Source of the DNA: Hippophae tibetana
Lineage: Eukaryota > Streptophyta > Magnoliopsida > Rosales > Elaeagnaceae
Reading direction: 5' to 3'
Assembly: GCA_037013495.1 (NCBI GenBank)
Contig: CM072812.1
Span: 72,919,340-72,983,339, forward strand
Length of the DNA: 64,000 nucleotides
The notes under the pieces were generated by a model, which saw nothing but the letters and a program-made list of their open reading frames with translations, searched no databases and was not told the DNA's origin. Of the stretch, positions 1 through 12,425 are shown piece by piece (the stretch's first letter is position 1; each line of letters starts with the position of its first letter). The position numbers and the translations under genes are program-made.

Positions 1-1485
1 ACATGCCATTAAAACAAAAACTTAAAACTATATTAATGTTAAATATTCTCGTATGTATTTAATATTGATAGGGAAATGCTATAATATCATGCCAATATTT
101 TTATTCATTTTTATAGATAATATCATGCCAATATTTTTATTAATAGGGAAATGCTTATTTAGTGTTAAAAAAGAGTTAAATCTTCAAACAAGTTTAAATG
201 GTCTCGGTGGTGGGGATTCAAATTGGTATATCGGGAAAAAAAGGACCTAATAGTGTGCAACCCAAAAACATGCATCCCAATTGAAGAACTATGGAGTCAG
301 AATTTCAAATCATGGTAGGTTTGTGAGTAATTGTATTATTTAAAAAAAGGTGAAAATTAAAATGTCCAGGTGTTTTAGTCACACAAGTTACGTTATTTGG
401 GTTCTTTATATTTGGTGAATTATTTGTGTTTAAAAGAAAGGTTTTATTGTGTTTAAAAGAAAGGTTTTAAGGTATGCCCCATGAAAGTAGCTTAAACATA
501 TTTTACTTTATTAGTTCTTCAGTGGATCTGATGTAATTAATTGCTTCTATTAACACAAACAGCTAGAGTTAACAGTGACAGTAAAGTAGAGCCAAAAAGT
601 ATCAAATTCAAATATACTTGTATTTGCTTTGCTACGACATCTAGCAAACCAAGTGGTTGAATAAATGATATAATATTGACATGTGTTACCATATATACAT
701 GATATAGTCACAAAAGTAATTACGATTTTAATTTTATGTACTTAGCATTTCTCTAATCATTGTCATTTAACATTAGAGCAAGGTGATCATTTTTAATGCG
801 ATACTAATACGACTTAACATGAACAAGAAAATTAGTTTAAATTGATTACTAATAATATCATACGATTGTAACTCATATTTCACACGTTATTAAGAAAAGA
901 TGAATTGCTTCTGTCTTGTCGACTTTTAGAATTCTTATGAAGTTTTAATTATCTAATTTTTTAATATTTTTTATTTTCTTATTAATTAATTGTGGTTTCT
1001 TTTATTTAGAGATAAGTATCATAGACAATTTTAAACTTCTTAATTTATAAGTTATGAAAATGGATAAATTCTTATATGTATAAAAAAAATTATATATATT
1101 AATTACATATTTTCTCATCATGAACATTTTTTTATATTTTATTAATTTTTTTATTTATCACTTATACTGATAAAAATAAATCTATTATTTTTTTCCTTTT
1201 TACACAAGGATTGATATTAAATTTATTTTTTTGACAAATATAAATGTTAATAAAAAATTAAAAATATATATAATGATTAAATTTTTTTTATCTTTTAATA
1301 TCTATGTAATTTTATGTGTATATGAATTTGAATTCTTTACAAAAGATACAAATACGTCTTACTAAAAAAGTCTCCATTGGATCGAATACCTTTCCTTTTC
1401 TATAAATACGACATTTAAATCAATTAAATCAATTACTGATTGACTATGAATAACAATTTCGTAGAATGAAAAACTAGGAATATGA
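1..1485. other. AT-rich intergenic sequence, no gene
   Basis: No frame of useful length and no recognisable domain on either strand. It holds small direct repeats: a 24-bp word beginning taatatcatgcc occurs twice near 82-145, and gtgtttaaaagaaaggtttta occurs twice near 427-470. These look like slippage products. The rest is A/T tracts. Confidence 0.6.
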
Positions 1486-1797
1486 ATTATAATTTTTATT
1501 TCTTTGTGTACTAGTTATATAGAATAAGAATAATCAATGGATAAATTTTATTTTAGTTTTTTAAAATATACTTAATATCAACCAATGAAGATATTTAAAT
1601 TAATAATTGAAGGTTTATTTGGACAAAACAATTATTTTATAATCCTACCGTGTTCATCTAGTGGCCACTATAGCCAAACGTGATTATCTGAATTAATTCT
1701 TCTTTTATGCCGATAAATTTCAACTGCATCGTTGGAATATATATAATATTGTAAAAGAAATTTCTCGTAAACATGCTATATAATAGAATAAAATAAT

Positions 1798-2800
1798 TTT
1801 TGGTAAAAAACATTACCTAAAATTAACTTAGTAACATTCATATTATATCACCAAAGATTAAAGATAAATTTATAAAAATATACTTGAATCCATATACATT
1901 GATTAATTTTGAAACTAAGTAATTATTCTTTTAAATCTATATATTTTTTAAAAAAATTCTTTAGTTTTCTTTCTATAATAATATATCATATTATAATAAT
2001 ATAATACGTGTGATTTGGAGACTATAACCATTATATATATAATTAATAAATATATATTTATTTTAACTTATCGTTAAAATAAATATTATTCTTAAATTTG
2101 TACAAATTAAAAACCTACATTTTATTAGAAACATTAAAGCCTAATTAACTCAAACCTTAATATATTATTTTTAAATGTAATTAACCTTATATAACAATCT
2201 ATAAATACAATATTATTAAAATATAAGTCCAATGTTGAATTAATGATCTAGTATAAAGAGATTCAGTATTAAAGACCTAGCCTTATTAAATGTGCTTAAC
2301 CTTAATGATTCAGTATAAAGAGATTCCGATGTTACTTGTTAGAATATAATTTTTAGTCAAAATTATCACCTAAAATTACTTTAGAAACATTAATGTTGTA
2401 TCATCAAGAATAAAAGATAAATATGTATAATCATATTTGAATCTATATCTATTAATTAATTTTATAACTAAATAGTTATTCTTTCACCTCAACACATTTT
2501 CCTTAGAGAACCAATTAATTCTTTCTCTAATCTCTGTTATGATATGATATCATATAATAATAATGTATTACATGTGATTTATAGACCATAATTAGTATAT
2601 ATAATTAATAATTGTATATTTATTTTAACATATAATTAAAATAGATATTATTTTTAAGTTTTTACATATTAAAAATTCAGGCTCTATTACATACATAAAA
2701 AATACAAATTAATTAAATCTTAACAAATCATTTTTAAATAAAATTAAAATTATATGAAAATCCACTATACCTAACTATTTATGTATAAATTCAATATTTA
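1798..2800. repeat. Two-copy diverged tandem duplication inside AT-rich DNA
   Basis: 1798-2230 and 2343-2800 align over about 430 bp. Shared words in the same order include acctaaaatta, taaagataaat, acttgaatc/atttgaatc, tatataattaataa, tatttattttaac and aaatattatt..ttaa. The offset is about 545 bp. Both copies are non-coding and I do not recognise the family. Confidence 0.5.
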
Positions 2801-4480
2801 ATTAAGGATACAACATATATTTTGTCCTAAGTAATTATTAAAATACTGATATTAAAAGTTCTAAAAAAATAAAATAAAATGAATCAAAATGGTTATTTTA
2901 TTACTAATTCTAATCCATCAATGTAACATGCTAAACATGATTCCAAATTCAAACGTTGAATAAAATTACAAAGAATCATTTAAATAAGAAACCAATATAT
3001 TACTCAATAAATAAATAAAAATTAAGGAGTCCTGCAATTTTTGAACCGTCCTCGATAAATCCACGGACTTTTCACATGCAATGAATAATGCACATTATTA
3101 TATATCTTAGCGAAGAAAGAAAGATACAAAGATTATAAAAATTAACAGTCTAACAGAAAAAAAAAATTATTAATATTAAACGGATTTTAATTAAATAATA
3201 TTTAATAAAAAAATTTAAATAATTATAATTTAATTTAATTTTTTTTAAAAACTTATTATATTAATTACTTTCTAACCATGGGAGACAATATATGTAAGTT
3301 GATATTTTTTATGAGATACTATTTATTATTTTTAAAGTATATTTTTTTATCAATCAGATTATTTTTTTTAACTTCCTATTAAGTATTTATTTATTTTTAA
3401 ATATATTAATCTTAAATTTTATTAACCAAAATATTATATAATTATATATTCTAGAAATAATATATAATTTCTTCATTTTTCGTATTACATAACATTATCA
3501 AATTAATAAATAAATGTAAGATACGACCTAAACCAGTCTAGTGATGCTGACCTTGAAGCACAAAAACCAGCTGGCAACCAACATTAAAGTCATTGCTTTT
3601 CTTTTAAAAAAAAAAAAAAAATCTCAACATTAAAATCATGCTTATAAAACCAGTTACAATAGAGCGAATTTGGATCGACGTGAACAAAGGGAATTTACTT
3701 TGGGGACAAAATATATTTTAATTACGAAATTAAAAACAAAATACTAATTATATTTTAATTTTAATTTTTAAACCTCTAATATCAAAATACTATAAATTAA
3801 AATAATAAAAATAATACCATTAAAATTTGTAAAAATAAAAATAACATATTTTATCTTTATCGTATACATTTTTATTATTAAAACAAAATCTTACACATAA
3901 TTTTACTTTAAATGAATATCTTTCAAATTAAACTATAATTATTAAATACTTTTAATATAGAACTTTGTTCAATTGGATCATGTTTAATATTATTAGGATA
4001 TAATTTTTATTATTATAAGTTATAAGTGTGTTATTTTTTATAATTTTTTTTATATTTATTACAAACTCAATTATTTGTATATATTTATATTAAAATGAGA
4101 TACATATAATATTTTTCATTAAATAAAAAATAAAACATATATATATATATATATTAGTAATACTTTTTTTATCTTCTAGATGCTACATTCTTTCTTTATT
4201 ATTAATTTGAATAATGTAAGAATAATAAAGTAATTAATAGTGCTTTTAGTGTGTATAATTTTTTAAGAGAAATTTATAGTTTATTCATTTAAATAAAAGT
4301 ACATAAATATATAAATCAATAAAATAAAAATATAACAAAATATATCAAGTTATGCAAATGAGAGATAAAAGCTTGGCTACACAAAAGAAGACGACAAGAA
4401 CATGGAAATATAACTCGACAACACAAGCCACATATGCATATGTAGAACAAAGTACCTATCTAAAAAAGGAGTAGGAGTTG

Positions 4481-5400
4481 ATAAAGTTGAGTCTATATCA
4501 ACCTCCTTGATAGCAAAGCCAACAATTAAAGCCTCATAATACATATGCGATACACTTGTAGGTGATATTTGGTTTACTGAATGGAATTAAAATCGGAATG
4601 AGAATGAGAATGGAATGAAAATGAAAACATTTTGTTTGGTTTGATCACTTGAATCAAAGAACAAATCAGTATTATAATGTTTGGTTTACTATTGAAATGA
4701 AATGAAAACACTGTATATTACCTTAATACCCAATATTTAGTTAAGTTTAAATAATATCATTTAATTATTATTTTTTTAGACAAAATATATTATTAAAATT
4801 ATTATTTTTCTAAATAATTATTACTTAAAAATAAAATATATTATTAAAATTATTATTTTTCTAAATAAGGTTTAGGGTTTTGAGATTTGAGATTTGAGAT
4901 TTGGAATTTAGGGATTTTGGGTTTTGGGTTTTGGGATTTGGAATTTGAAGTTTAGGGTTTGAGATTTAGGGTTATATTTGTGGGTTAAGGTTTATGGTTA
5001 AAATTATCATTTTTTTAAATAGGGTTTAGGGTTTTAAGATTTAGGGTTATATTTATGGGTTAAAGTTTAGGGTTAAAATTATTATTTTTCTAAATATATA
5101 GGATTTTGGATTTTAGGATTTGAGATTTGGGATTTCGGGTTTAGGGTTTAGGGTTATATTTGTGGGTTAAGATTTAGGGTTAAAATTATTATTTTTCTAA
5201 ATAAGGTTTAGGTTTTTGAGATTTGGAATTTAAGATTTAGGATTTAAGGTTTAAGGTTATATTTGGGGTTGGAGTAAAATTGGAAAAAAAAATTTGAGAT
5301 GAGAATGGAATCATGATTCTTTAAGGGGGAGAAAGAATTCTGATTTCTTCTCTTTTAGGAATCGATTTCATTCCATTCCTATTTTTCAACCCAACCAAAC
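4481..5400. mobile_element. MITE-like module 1 with degenerate TTTAGGG core
   Basis: It opens with a short flank (gtctatatcaacctcc...gatacacttgtaggtg), then an end reading tttggttt..ggaatgagaatgagaatgg near 4570-4620. It closes near 5350-5400 with the approximate reverse complement (ttcattccattcc...caaccaaacat). Such ends suggest a non-autonomous DNA transposon. The core (4860-5280) is a degenerate array of gggtttagggtt, gggatttggg and ggttaagg words, similar to the plant telomere repeat TTTAGGG. No coding sequence. The family is not assigned. Confidence 0.5.
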
Positions 5401-6555
5401 ATAAAATTGAGTCTATATCAACCTCCTTCGTAGAAAAGCCAACAATTAAAGCCTCATAATACCTATGCGATACACTTGTAGGTGGCGTTTGGTTCACTAA
5501 ATGGAATCATAATCGGAATGAGAATGAGAATGGAATGAAAATGAATTTTTTTTGTTTGATTTGACCACTTGAATCAAAGAAGAAATCAGTATTACAGTGT
5601 TTGGTTTACTACTGAAATGAAATAAAAAAACACTGTATATTACCTTAATACCCCCTATATTTAGTTAAGTTTAAATAATATCATTTAATTATTATTTGTT
5701 TTAAACAAAATACATTATTAAATTAATTTTTTTTAAATAATTATTACTTAAAAATAAAATATATTATTAAAATTATTATTTTTCTAAATAGGGTTTAGAG
5801 TTTTGAGATTTGAGATTTGGAATTTAGGGATTTAGGGTTTAGGGTTTTGGGATTTGAGATTTATGGTTTAGGGTTATATTTGTGGATTAAGGTTTAGGGT
5901 TAAAATTATTAATTTTCTAAATAGGGTTTAGGGTTTAGGGTTTTGGGATTTGGGATTTGGAAATTGAAGTTAAGGATTTAGGGTTATATTTGTGGGTTAA
6001 AGTTTAGGGTTAAAATTATAATTTTTCTAAATAGGGTTTAGGGTTTAGGGTTTTAGGATTTAGGGTTTAGAGTTATATTTATGGGTTAAAATTATTATTT
6101 TTATAAATAGGGTTTTGGGTTTTAGGATTTGGGATTTGGGATTTGAGATTTTGGGTTTAGGGTTATATTTATGGATTAAAATTATTATTTTTATAAATAG
6201 GGTTTTGGGTTTTAGGATTTGGGTTTAGGATTTAGCGTTATATTTATGGGTTAAGGTTTAGAGTTAAAATTATTATTTTTCTTAATAGGAATTAGGGTTT
6301 TGATATTTGGAATTTAGGATTTAGGATTTAGGGTTTAGGGTTTAAGGATTAGGGTTATATTTGGGGTTGGAGTAAAATTGGAAAAAAATAAGATGGGAAT
6401 GGAATCATGATTCCTTAAGGGGGAGAAGAAATTCTGATTTCTTCTCTTTTAGGAATTGATTTCATTCCATTCTCACTTTTCAACCCAACCAAACATAAAA
6501 TTGGAAGGAATCAATTCTGATTCCATTTCATTCCAATCAACCAAACATGGGGGTA
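5401..6555. mobile_element. MITE-like module 2, tandem copy of module 1
   Basis: Direct repeat of module 1 at an offset of 920 bp, including the non-element flank gtctatatcaacctcc. The whole unit was therefore duplicated rather than inserted twice. This copy is longer (about 1.15 kb) because its TTTAGGG-like core, 5780-6360, is expanded. It ends in two successive caaccaaacat-type termini (near 6485 and 6540). Confidence 0.5.
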
Positions 6556-6559
6556 ACAC

Positions 6560-7170
6560 CATTTATCGCAAAAGAACCCACATAAATGTTTCCCAACAAA
6601 ATGTCACGAAGCATAAAGCAAGAACAAGTTATGTGCCCTTGCTTCTCATAGATTTGATAAATGGGCTTCTTGAAAACACATTTCTTGATATTCTTGAAAG
6701 TCAAAGAAGAACCATTACTCTTTGAGATCTGAGTTCCTAAGTAAACATTCTTCTTCAAGAACTAAAGAGAATTCCACTGCATAGGATTGAACTGAAAATA
6801 TCCATATGACTTATGGAAATTCCACTTGTCTCTAGCTCCATCTTTCTTGACTGAGTGGTGAGTCTAAACCTACTTTCAAGAGTTGTCCATTGCTCTTAGG
6901 CAGACAACAACTCGAAAAGAATCGCATTCATCCTCTATAAAAATGAGCTATAAATCCAACTCTTCACTAATAAATGATATTGCATCCAAGTTCTAGATAA
7001 TGGACTAAAAATTCGAACATTTGAATCAAGAAAAGGAGAAGGTTTGGATAAATTTTCATTTACAAACCCTTCCGATCGATAAGCCTCAATAAAACAAAGC
7101 AATTGCTCACCCTAAACTAAAAAATTATTATCTAATTTAACATATGAAGAAACATTTTTTGGTGGCATCA
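6560..7170 (-). pseudogene. Broken Ty1/Copia gag (UBN2-type) with zinc-knuckle remnant
   Basis: The minus strand gives consecutive Copia Gag pieces in shifting frames. Near 7165 it reads SSYVKLD..NFLV, near 6985 a WMQYHLLVKSWIYSS segment, near 6890 EQWTTLESRF. Near 6690-6640 a degenerate knuckle (KPIYQIYEKQGHITCSCF) keeps the G-H...C spacing but has lost its first two cysteines. Several stops and frameshifts make it non-functional. It sits directly downstream of a minus-strand LTR and PBS, as expected for gag. Gag would form the retroelement particle. Confidence 0.65.
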
Positions 7171-7372
7171 AAGATGAATGTAGAGAACAAATATCAAGAA
7201 TGGTATCATTAGATTGTGAATTGGTAAGTCTTGAGGTTTCTCTTGCTAAGCACACCCTAATCAACCACCATTTGCATGAAATTGTTATGCATAATGAATT
7301 TTTGGGGAAGATGAGGGAACATCTCTATATAAATTCTTGAAACCCATAATAATAGTCCTTAAAATCTTCATT

Positions 7373-7384
7373 TCTCTTATACCA
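7373..7384 (-). promoter_or_regulatory. Primer-binding-like site (tRNA-iMet type)
   Basis: The minus strand reads tggtataagaga directly after the LTR end. The usual plant site complementary to initiator tRNA-Met is TGGTATCAGAGC; about nine positions match. Its place between LTR and gag supports the call. Confidence 0.55.
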
Positions 7385-7830
7385 TGTTAGAAGTTGTTGG
7401 GAAACCAACTCTCCAACTCTAAGCTTTTGGGAGAGTTGGTTTCCTATTTTTTTTAATATGGTATAAGAGTTGAAGATCCTATATTTAAGGCTTAATAATT
7501 ATAATTATTAAATTGAAAGTATTTGATCGTTGGTTTTAACGTAGGAGTTTCTCCCAACAACTTAAGTTTTTGGAAGAGTTAGTTTTTAATAACTTCTAAA
7601 CACAAACTTTTGAAAGAGTTTATTTTTCAACAATTTCTAACATGATATCAGAATTAGAGGTCTTGTGTTTAAACTTTGTAACCCTAACAATTGTTGAATT
7701 ATAAGTATGGTTTGCAAGGTGCATAAAACTAACACTTTGTGGGAGAGTGATAGATGTATAAAAGTAATATTGATCGCTCTTCCAATAACTTAAGATTTTG
7801 AGAGAGTTTGTTTTTCAAAAACTTCTAATA
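7385..7830 (-). repeat. 5' LTR of the nested Copia remnant
   Basis: The ends are inverted copies: tgttagaagtt on the left and aacttctaata on the right, i.e. TG...CA with the last C mutated. It carries three diverged direct copies of a module around taactt..ttttgg.agagttngtttttnaa..acttctaa. It also has a perfect 15-bp hairpin (7400-7414 pairs with 7430-7444) and a second atggtataagag PBS-like word at about 7459. The inner edge abuts the PBS at 7373-7384. Confidence 0.55.
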
Positions 7831-9169
7831 TAGAGTAAATAAAAATATATGTAGCATGATTTAAAATTTATTCTTTGGTTATTTTAGTTCATCAAATATG
7901 TATGACTCTTTCCATTAATAACATAACATATCTTCCATCCAACCTGACCATTCATTTTGAAATCTTCATGTTTTGAAATGTAGAAATACCTAAACAAAAA
8001 ATATAAGATCTAAATCTAAATCTAAGAACAAAATAAATCGAAATATAATAAATCATTCTTAAAAAATGGTAGATGCAAATCTAGTGAAAGAAAAAACACA
8101 AGATTGAAATATATGTATAATGCACATATTGTAATATGTTGATTGAAATAAACTAAATGAAATGCAAAATCTATCGACTAGAAAGCTATCTTGTACAATA
8201 AAAGACTCTTCTTCCAATAAAAAGTTAAAATAATACATAATTAGATTTTTTTAAGAAGAAAAAAAAAGAGAAACAACCTATTTTATGTGCATATAGTTAA
8301 AATTGTGGATATGTAATTTAAAACATAAAAAATATTGATTGTTTATGAAGTATTTTTAATGTGAAACTTTAGACTAATAAAATGCAAGTTACATGCAATA
8401 ATTATTCTTAAAAATATAATCGCCTAATACATACCTTACTAAAAGAATAAGAAATGAACTTTATGAAAAATACCTAACATCTTTTAAGTTTAATAAGGGG
8501 GAATATATAGGAAGGCAATATTTATCACACCTTTTAAAGAGTACGTAGAATGAAATAAGTAGAATAAGTATAATGAATGAATCAATTTTATTTTAGTTTT
8601 ACTAAAATATACTTAATATCTAGCAGATATTTTTATTAATAATTAAAAGTTTATTTGGTGAAAAAAATTATGTCGACCAATTACCGCACGCATTTGATTT
8701 TACATGTCAAGAAAAAAAATTATAAACATTCACATTTTTAAAATTTATTATAATAAAAGTAATATTTTAATTACATTAAATAAGATTAAATTATATTTAA
8801 TATTAAATAAATTTAAATAATCATAATTTAATTTAAATTATATTTAATGTAAAATAATGTATCATATTTTTCTAATATTAAAAATATATAAAATGAACAT
8901 AAAAATTGATATTTTAAATAGATTTTTTTATATTAACTAATATTCGATCCATGATATACACAAATCAGTACATAATACTGATTGTCAAACAATAATTGAT
9001 ATTGTTTCACATTCTTTATTTAGAAAATATCTTTAAACCTAATTTTAAAATTTGATAAGTATATAGAAATATTTTGATATTTATTAATGAAAATAAAAAA
9101 AAACATAGGTAGACATTAAAAAAGTGAAAAATAATCAAAATGTTACACAATAAAACTAACAAAATAACT

Positions 9170-10165
9170 ATTTATAAATAGAGTATTTATTTAAGGGACA
9201 TTTAAGTATTTATTTATGTGTAAATAAAAGTAACGAATTAGGAGAGCAAGAGAATAACCAATGTACTATTTATTGATTATTTTGACCTTTTATTCATAAT
9301 TATAAAAAAATATTTATTTTAGGAGCATTTTTGTATTTATTTGCATGTATAAATAAAATATTTTTATTTTAAGGATATTTTGATATTTATTTGTATGTAT
9401 AAATAAAACTTTATTTACTTTAGAGATATTTGATATTTATTTGTGTGTAAAAATGTAGAGTCTCTTTTTATTTATAATTACAAAAAATTATTTATTTTAA
9501 GAATATTTTAATATTTATTTGCATCTTTGTATTTATTTTAAAGATATTTTGATATTTATTTGTATATATAAATAAAAAATATAATTATTTTAAAGATATT
9601 TTTGTATTTATTTGTGTAAAAAAGTATAAGAGTAGTGGAACCGTAGAATAACTAATATATCATTTATTAGTTATCCCCACTTTTTATATACAATAATAGA
9701 TAATTAGAAAAAAAAATATTTATTTAAGATATTATTTTATTTATTTGTGTATAAGTTAAAAATTATTTTTGTATTTATTTCAAAAATATTTGTGTATAAA
9801 AAAAGTAACAAAACAATGAAGCAAAGAATAATCAATTTACTATCTATTAGTAATTTCTATTTTTTATATATAATACTAAATAATTAAAAAAATATTTATT
9901 TTATGGAGATTTTAATATTTATTTGAATGTATGAATAAAATGTATATTTATTTAAAAGTTATTTTAATATTTATTTGTGTGTAAAAAATTAATAAAATTA
10001 GAAAATAATAAATATTTATTGCTTATTTTTGTTTTATATATATAATAATAAATAATTATAGAAAGTATATTTATTTTATAGAGATTTTGATATTTATTTG
10101 TATGTATGAATACAAAATATATTTATTTTAATATTTATTTGTGTATAAAAAAGTTAATAAAATGA
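9170..10165. repeat. AT minisatellite with higher-order structure
   Basis: The basic unit is about 45-50 bp, built on tttattttaaggatattttg followed by atatttatttgtatgtataaataaaa. It repeats many times with drift. Groups of units are separated by a longer spacer that itself recurs near 9250, 9645, 9822 and 10,000 (gaataa.caat.tactatttattg...ttttatatataataataaataatta). That makes a two-level array. Non-coding. Confidence 0.7.
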
Positions 10166-10396
10166 AGAAAAAAAATCAATGTAGAAGAGTAAAATTAAAG
10201 GTAAAAAACTAGCAAAATAAAACATATAAAATTAGTAAATAGAGAGAAAAATAATGAAAAAAAAAAACGAATGAAAAACTACCAAAAGATATGGAATTTT
10301 TATATATAAAGATTATTTTATACCAAGGAGAGATAATATCAGAATGTGGATCATTTTTCATAGTACATAACATTATCAAATTAATAAATAAATGAA

Positions 10397-10556
10397 ACAT
10401 ACGACCTTAACCAGTGTAGTGATGCTGACCTTGAAGCCCAAAACCCAACCAGCCGTCAACATTAAAGTCGAAACATACGACCTTAAGCAGTGTAATGATG
10501 CTGACCTTGAAGCACAAAACCCAGCCAGCGTCAACATTAAAGCCATTGCTTTCTTT
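10397..10556. repeat. 76-bp tandem repeat shared with 3520-3605
   Basis: Two copies with an offset of 76 bp, each reading acatacgacctta.gcagtgta.tgatgctgaccttgaagc and then cagcc..cgtcaacattaaag. A single copy is present at about 3520-3605 in copy A of the duplication. These are the least AT-rich parts of the first 12 kb. A 60-codon frame overlaps them, but it only reflects the repeat. Confidence 0.65.
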
Positions 10557-12176
10557 TTGAAAAAAATAAAATAAAAAATAAAATAAAATAAAAAATGTCA
10601 TCAGTCATGATTAAGAGACCAGTTACGCTAGAAACGAGGGCGGATCTAGATGAACAAGAGGAATCGGCTTTCGACAAATTTTATTTTAATTATAAAATTA
10701 TCAATAAATTATATATCAAATAAAATTATAATTTTTATGTTAATTTTTAAATCTTTACTTTTAAAACAATAAAAATAATATTTTTAAAAATTATAATCAT
10801 AAAATTATTATTTTATTTTAAAAACCGGTCAATTACATATCATTTAAATTAAAATATTATTATTTAAATTTTTTTCAATATTAGATGTGATTTAATTAAA
10901 TATTGTTTAATATTATTTTTATTATTATATATTAGAAGAGTTTTATTTTTTTTTTATAATTTTTCAAATATTTACAATAAATTTAATTATTTGTAAATAT
11001 TTATACTAAAATAAGGTACATATAATACTTTTTATTAAATAAAAAATAAAAAATATAATTATAATAGTAATACTCTTAGGTTTTTTTAAATGAATCCATT
11101 TATCTAATTAAGTATTAATTAGTAATAATATTTTATTACATTTATCTTATATGTTCCTTAGAATTAAAACTCTCTTTATTATTAATTTAAATATTTTTTG
11201 TAACACTAAAATAATTAATACCACTTTTAGTGTATATATAGTTTTTTTTAGGAAAAGTTATATTTCATTCCTTCAATTACAAATACAAAAAATCTAAAAT
11301 AAATAAAATAAAAATATATCAAATTATTATAGAAGTAAATAAAAATATATGTGATACCATCTTAGCTTTATTCTTTAGTCTTTTTTAATTCTATAAACAT
11401 GTATGATTATTTTTATCGATAAGTTGACAAATCTTTAATCTAATTTGATCATTTATCTTCAAATCTTTACGTTTTGAACTACATAAATATGTAAACAAAA
11501 AATATAGGATCTAGGAACAAAAATGAACAAAACATGCATAAAATACCATTAAATGCAAATCTAATGAAAGAAAAATCACACAAGATCAAAATATAGGTAT
11601 AAAATATAGATTATAATCTGTATTTATTGAAATAAATTAAATAAAATGGATGATCTACCAAAGAGAAAGATCTTACAATAGTAGATTTTCTTTCCAATAA
11701 GAAACAAAAACAATAGACATTTAGATTTTTCTAAAAAGAAAGAAAGTAAGATCAAGACGACTTATTTTATTACATGTTAATGTGTATATAGTGAAAATTG
11801 TGGATTGGTCACTAGATATAATGTCATTAAATGTAACTTAAAACATATTAAAAATTATTAATTGTTAAGGAAATATTATTAATGTAAAGCTTTATACTAA
11901 TAAGATGCAATTTGAATTAAATGTAATAAATATTTTTAAAAATATAATTGGCTACTACCATAAGAAACAAAGTTTATGAGAAATTCCTAACATCTCATAT
12001 ATGAAAGCAACTTTTATAACACGTTTTAAACTTATAATAAAAAGAGTATATTTTATATTCAACGTATATATATTTACTACAAAGAAAAATCTTAATCCAA
12101 AGATTTAACATTAAACACCATCTAGTTGGACGTCGCTAAGATTGAACTTAAACCATTTAGTATTATATAGGAATAC

Positions 12177-12380
12177 TATTAAATATTAAATATTGTTTGT
12201 AATAATTTACTTTATATTATTAGTAAATAATAATACATGTGTTCCATTTGTATAGGTTATGTTACAATAGTCTCTTAGAGTTAGTGGGCTACATATAATG
12301 TACTATATTCATGAATGTACTTGAGCTGTGCATATTTAGAATTATCACTGAGCATTGTTTCTTCTTTCTCTTTTCTAGTA
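12177..12380 (+). repeat. 5' LTR of the 12-17 kb Copia
   Basis: Starts tattaaatattaaatattg (expected TG, now TA) and ends ttctcttttctagta just before the PBS. It matches 17057-17254 along its length: catttgtatag.ttatgttaca, agtgggctac, catgaatg.acttgag, gagcattg/aagcatcg and cttctttttcttttct. Length 204 bp. Confidence 0.8.
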
Positions 12381-12392
12381 TGATATCATAGC
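12381..12392 (+). promoter_or_regulatory. Primer-binding site of the 12-17 kb Copia
   Basis: tgatatcatagc lies immediately after the 5' LTR and differs by only two bases from the common tRNA-iMet site TGGTATCAGAGC. This position primes minus-strand DNA synthesis in the family. Confidence 0.75.
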
Positions 12393-12425
12393 TATATGTT
12401 CAGATAAATTTTTAGATTTCTCAAA

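Larger units (their letters stand above)
4351..7830 (-). mobile_element. Nested Ty1/Copia remnant with internal MITE-like insertions
   Basis: The boundaries come from comparing copies A and B of the surrounding duplication: copy B reads straight through where copy A has these 3.5 kb. Reading the minus strand from the right there is a 446-bp LTR (7385-7830), a primer-binding-like site (7373-7384), a broken gag (about 7170-6560), then a tandem pair of MITE-like modules (6555-4481) and about 130 bp of unassigned sequence. Protease, integrase and RT are missing, as is a recognisable 3' LTR, so the element is truncated. An exact target duplication could not be fixed at the left end. Confidence 0.6.
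1486..8540. repeat. Diverged tandem segmental duplication, copy A
   Basis: Three blocks of this segment reappear in the same order and orientation in 8541-12050. Block 1490-1690 matches 8545-8700 (shared tttattttag, aaatatacttaatatc, ggtttatttgg words). Block 3477-4350 matches 10357-11325 (shared cattatcaaattaataaata and gatgctgaccttgaagc). Block 7831-8535 matches 11326-12045 (shared agtaaataaaaatatatgt, tgttttgaa, tacctaacatct). Once the nested insertion at 4351-7830 is removed, copy A is about 3.57 kb, close to the 3.5 kb of copy B. The stretch from about 1.8 to 3.4 kb has no clear counterpart in copy B. No coding potential outside the insertion. Confidence 0.6.
8541..12050. repeat. Diverged tandem segmental duplication, copy B
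   Basis: Counterpart of 1486-8540 without the 3.5-kb Copia/MITE insertion. It therefore shows the pre-insertion state: near 11,310-11,345 the bases that lie on either side of 4351 and 7830 in copy A are contiguous. Its middle (about 9.17-10.17 kb) is an AT minisatellite not seen in copy A. No protein-coding gene is supported; the short frames around 10.2-10.6 kb are chance frames. Confidence 0.6.

Noticed and set aside
4481-6400. A true internal telomere array
   Set aside because: TTTAGGG words are frequent but the period is irregular and mixed with gggatttggg words; called degenerate telomere-like only.
6456-6758. Frames of 89 and 73 codons on opposite strands
   Set aside because: The plus frame spans a MITE end. 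The minus frame is part of the Copia gag pseudogene and was annotated there instead.
9170-10165. CRISPR-like array
   Set aside because: The units are adjacent and variable with no unique spacers; this is a plant minisatellite.
12177-12380. A clean 5-bp target duplication for the 12-17 kb Copia
   Set aside because: aatac and attag match at only two positions (the first and the third); the site is too decayed or the ends are off by a few bases.
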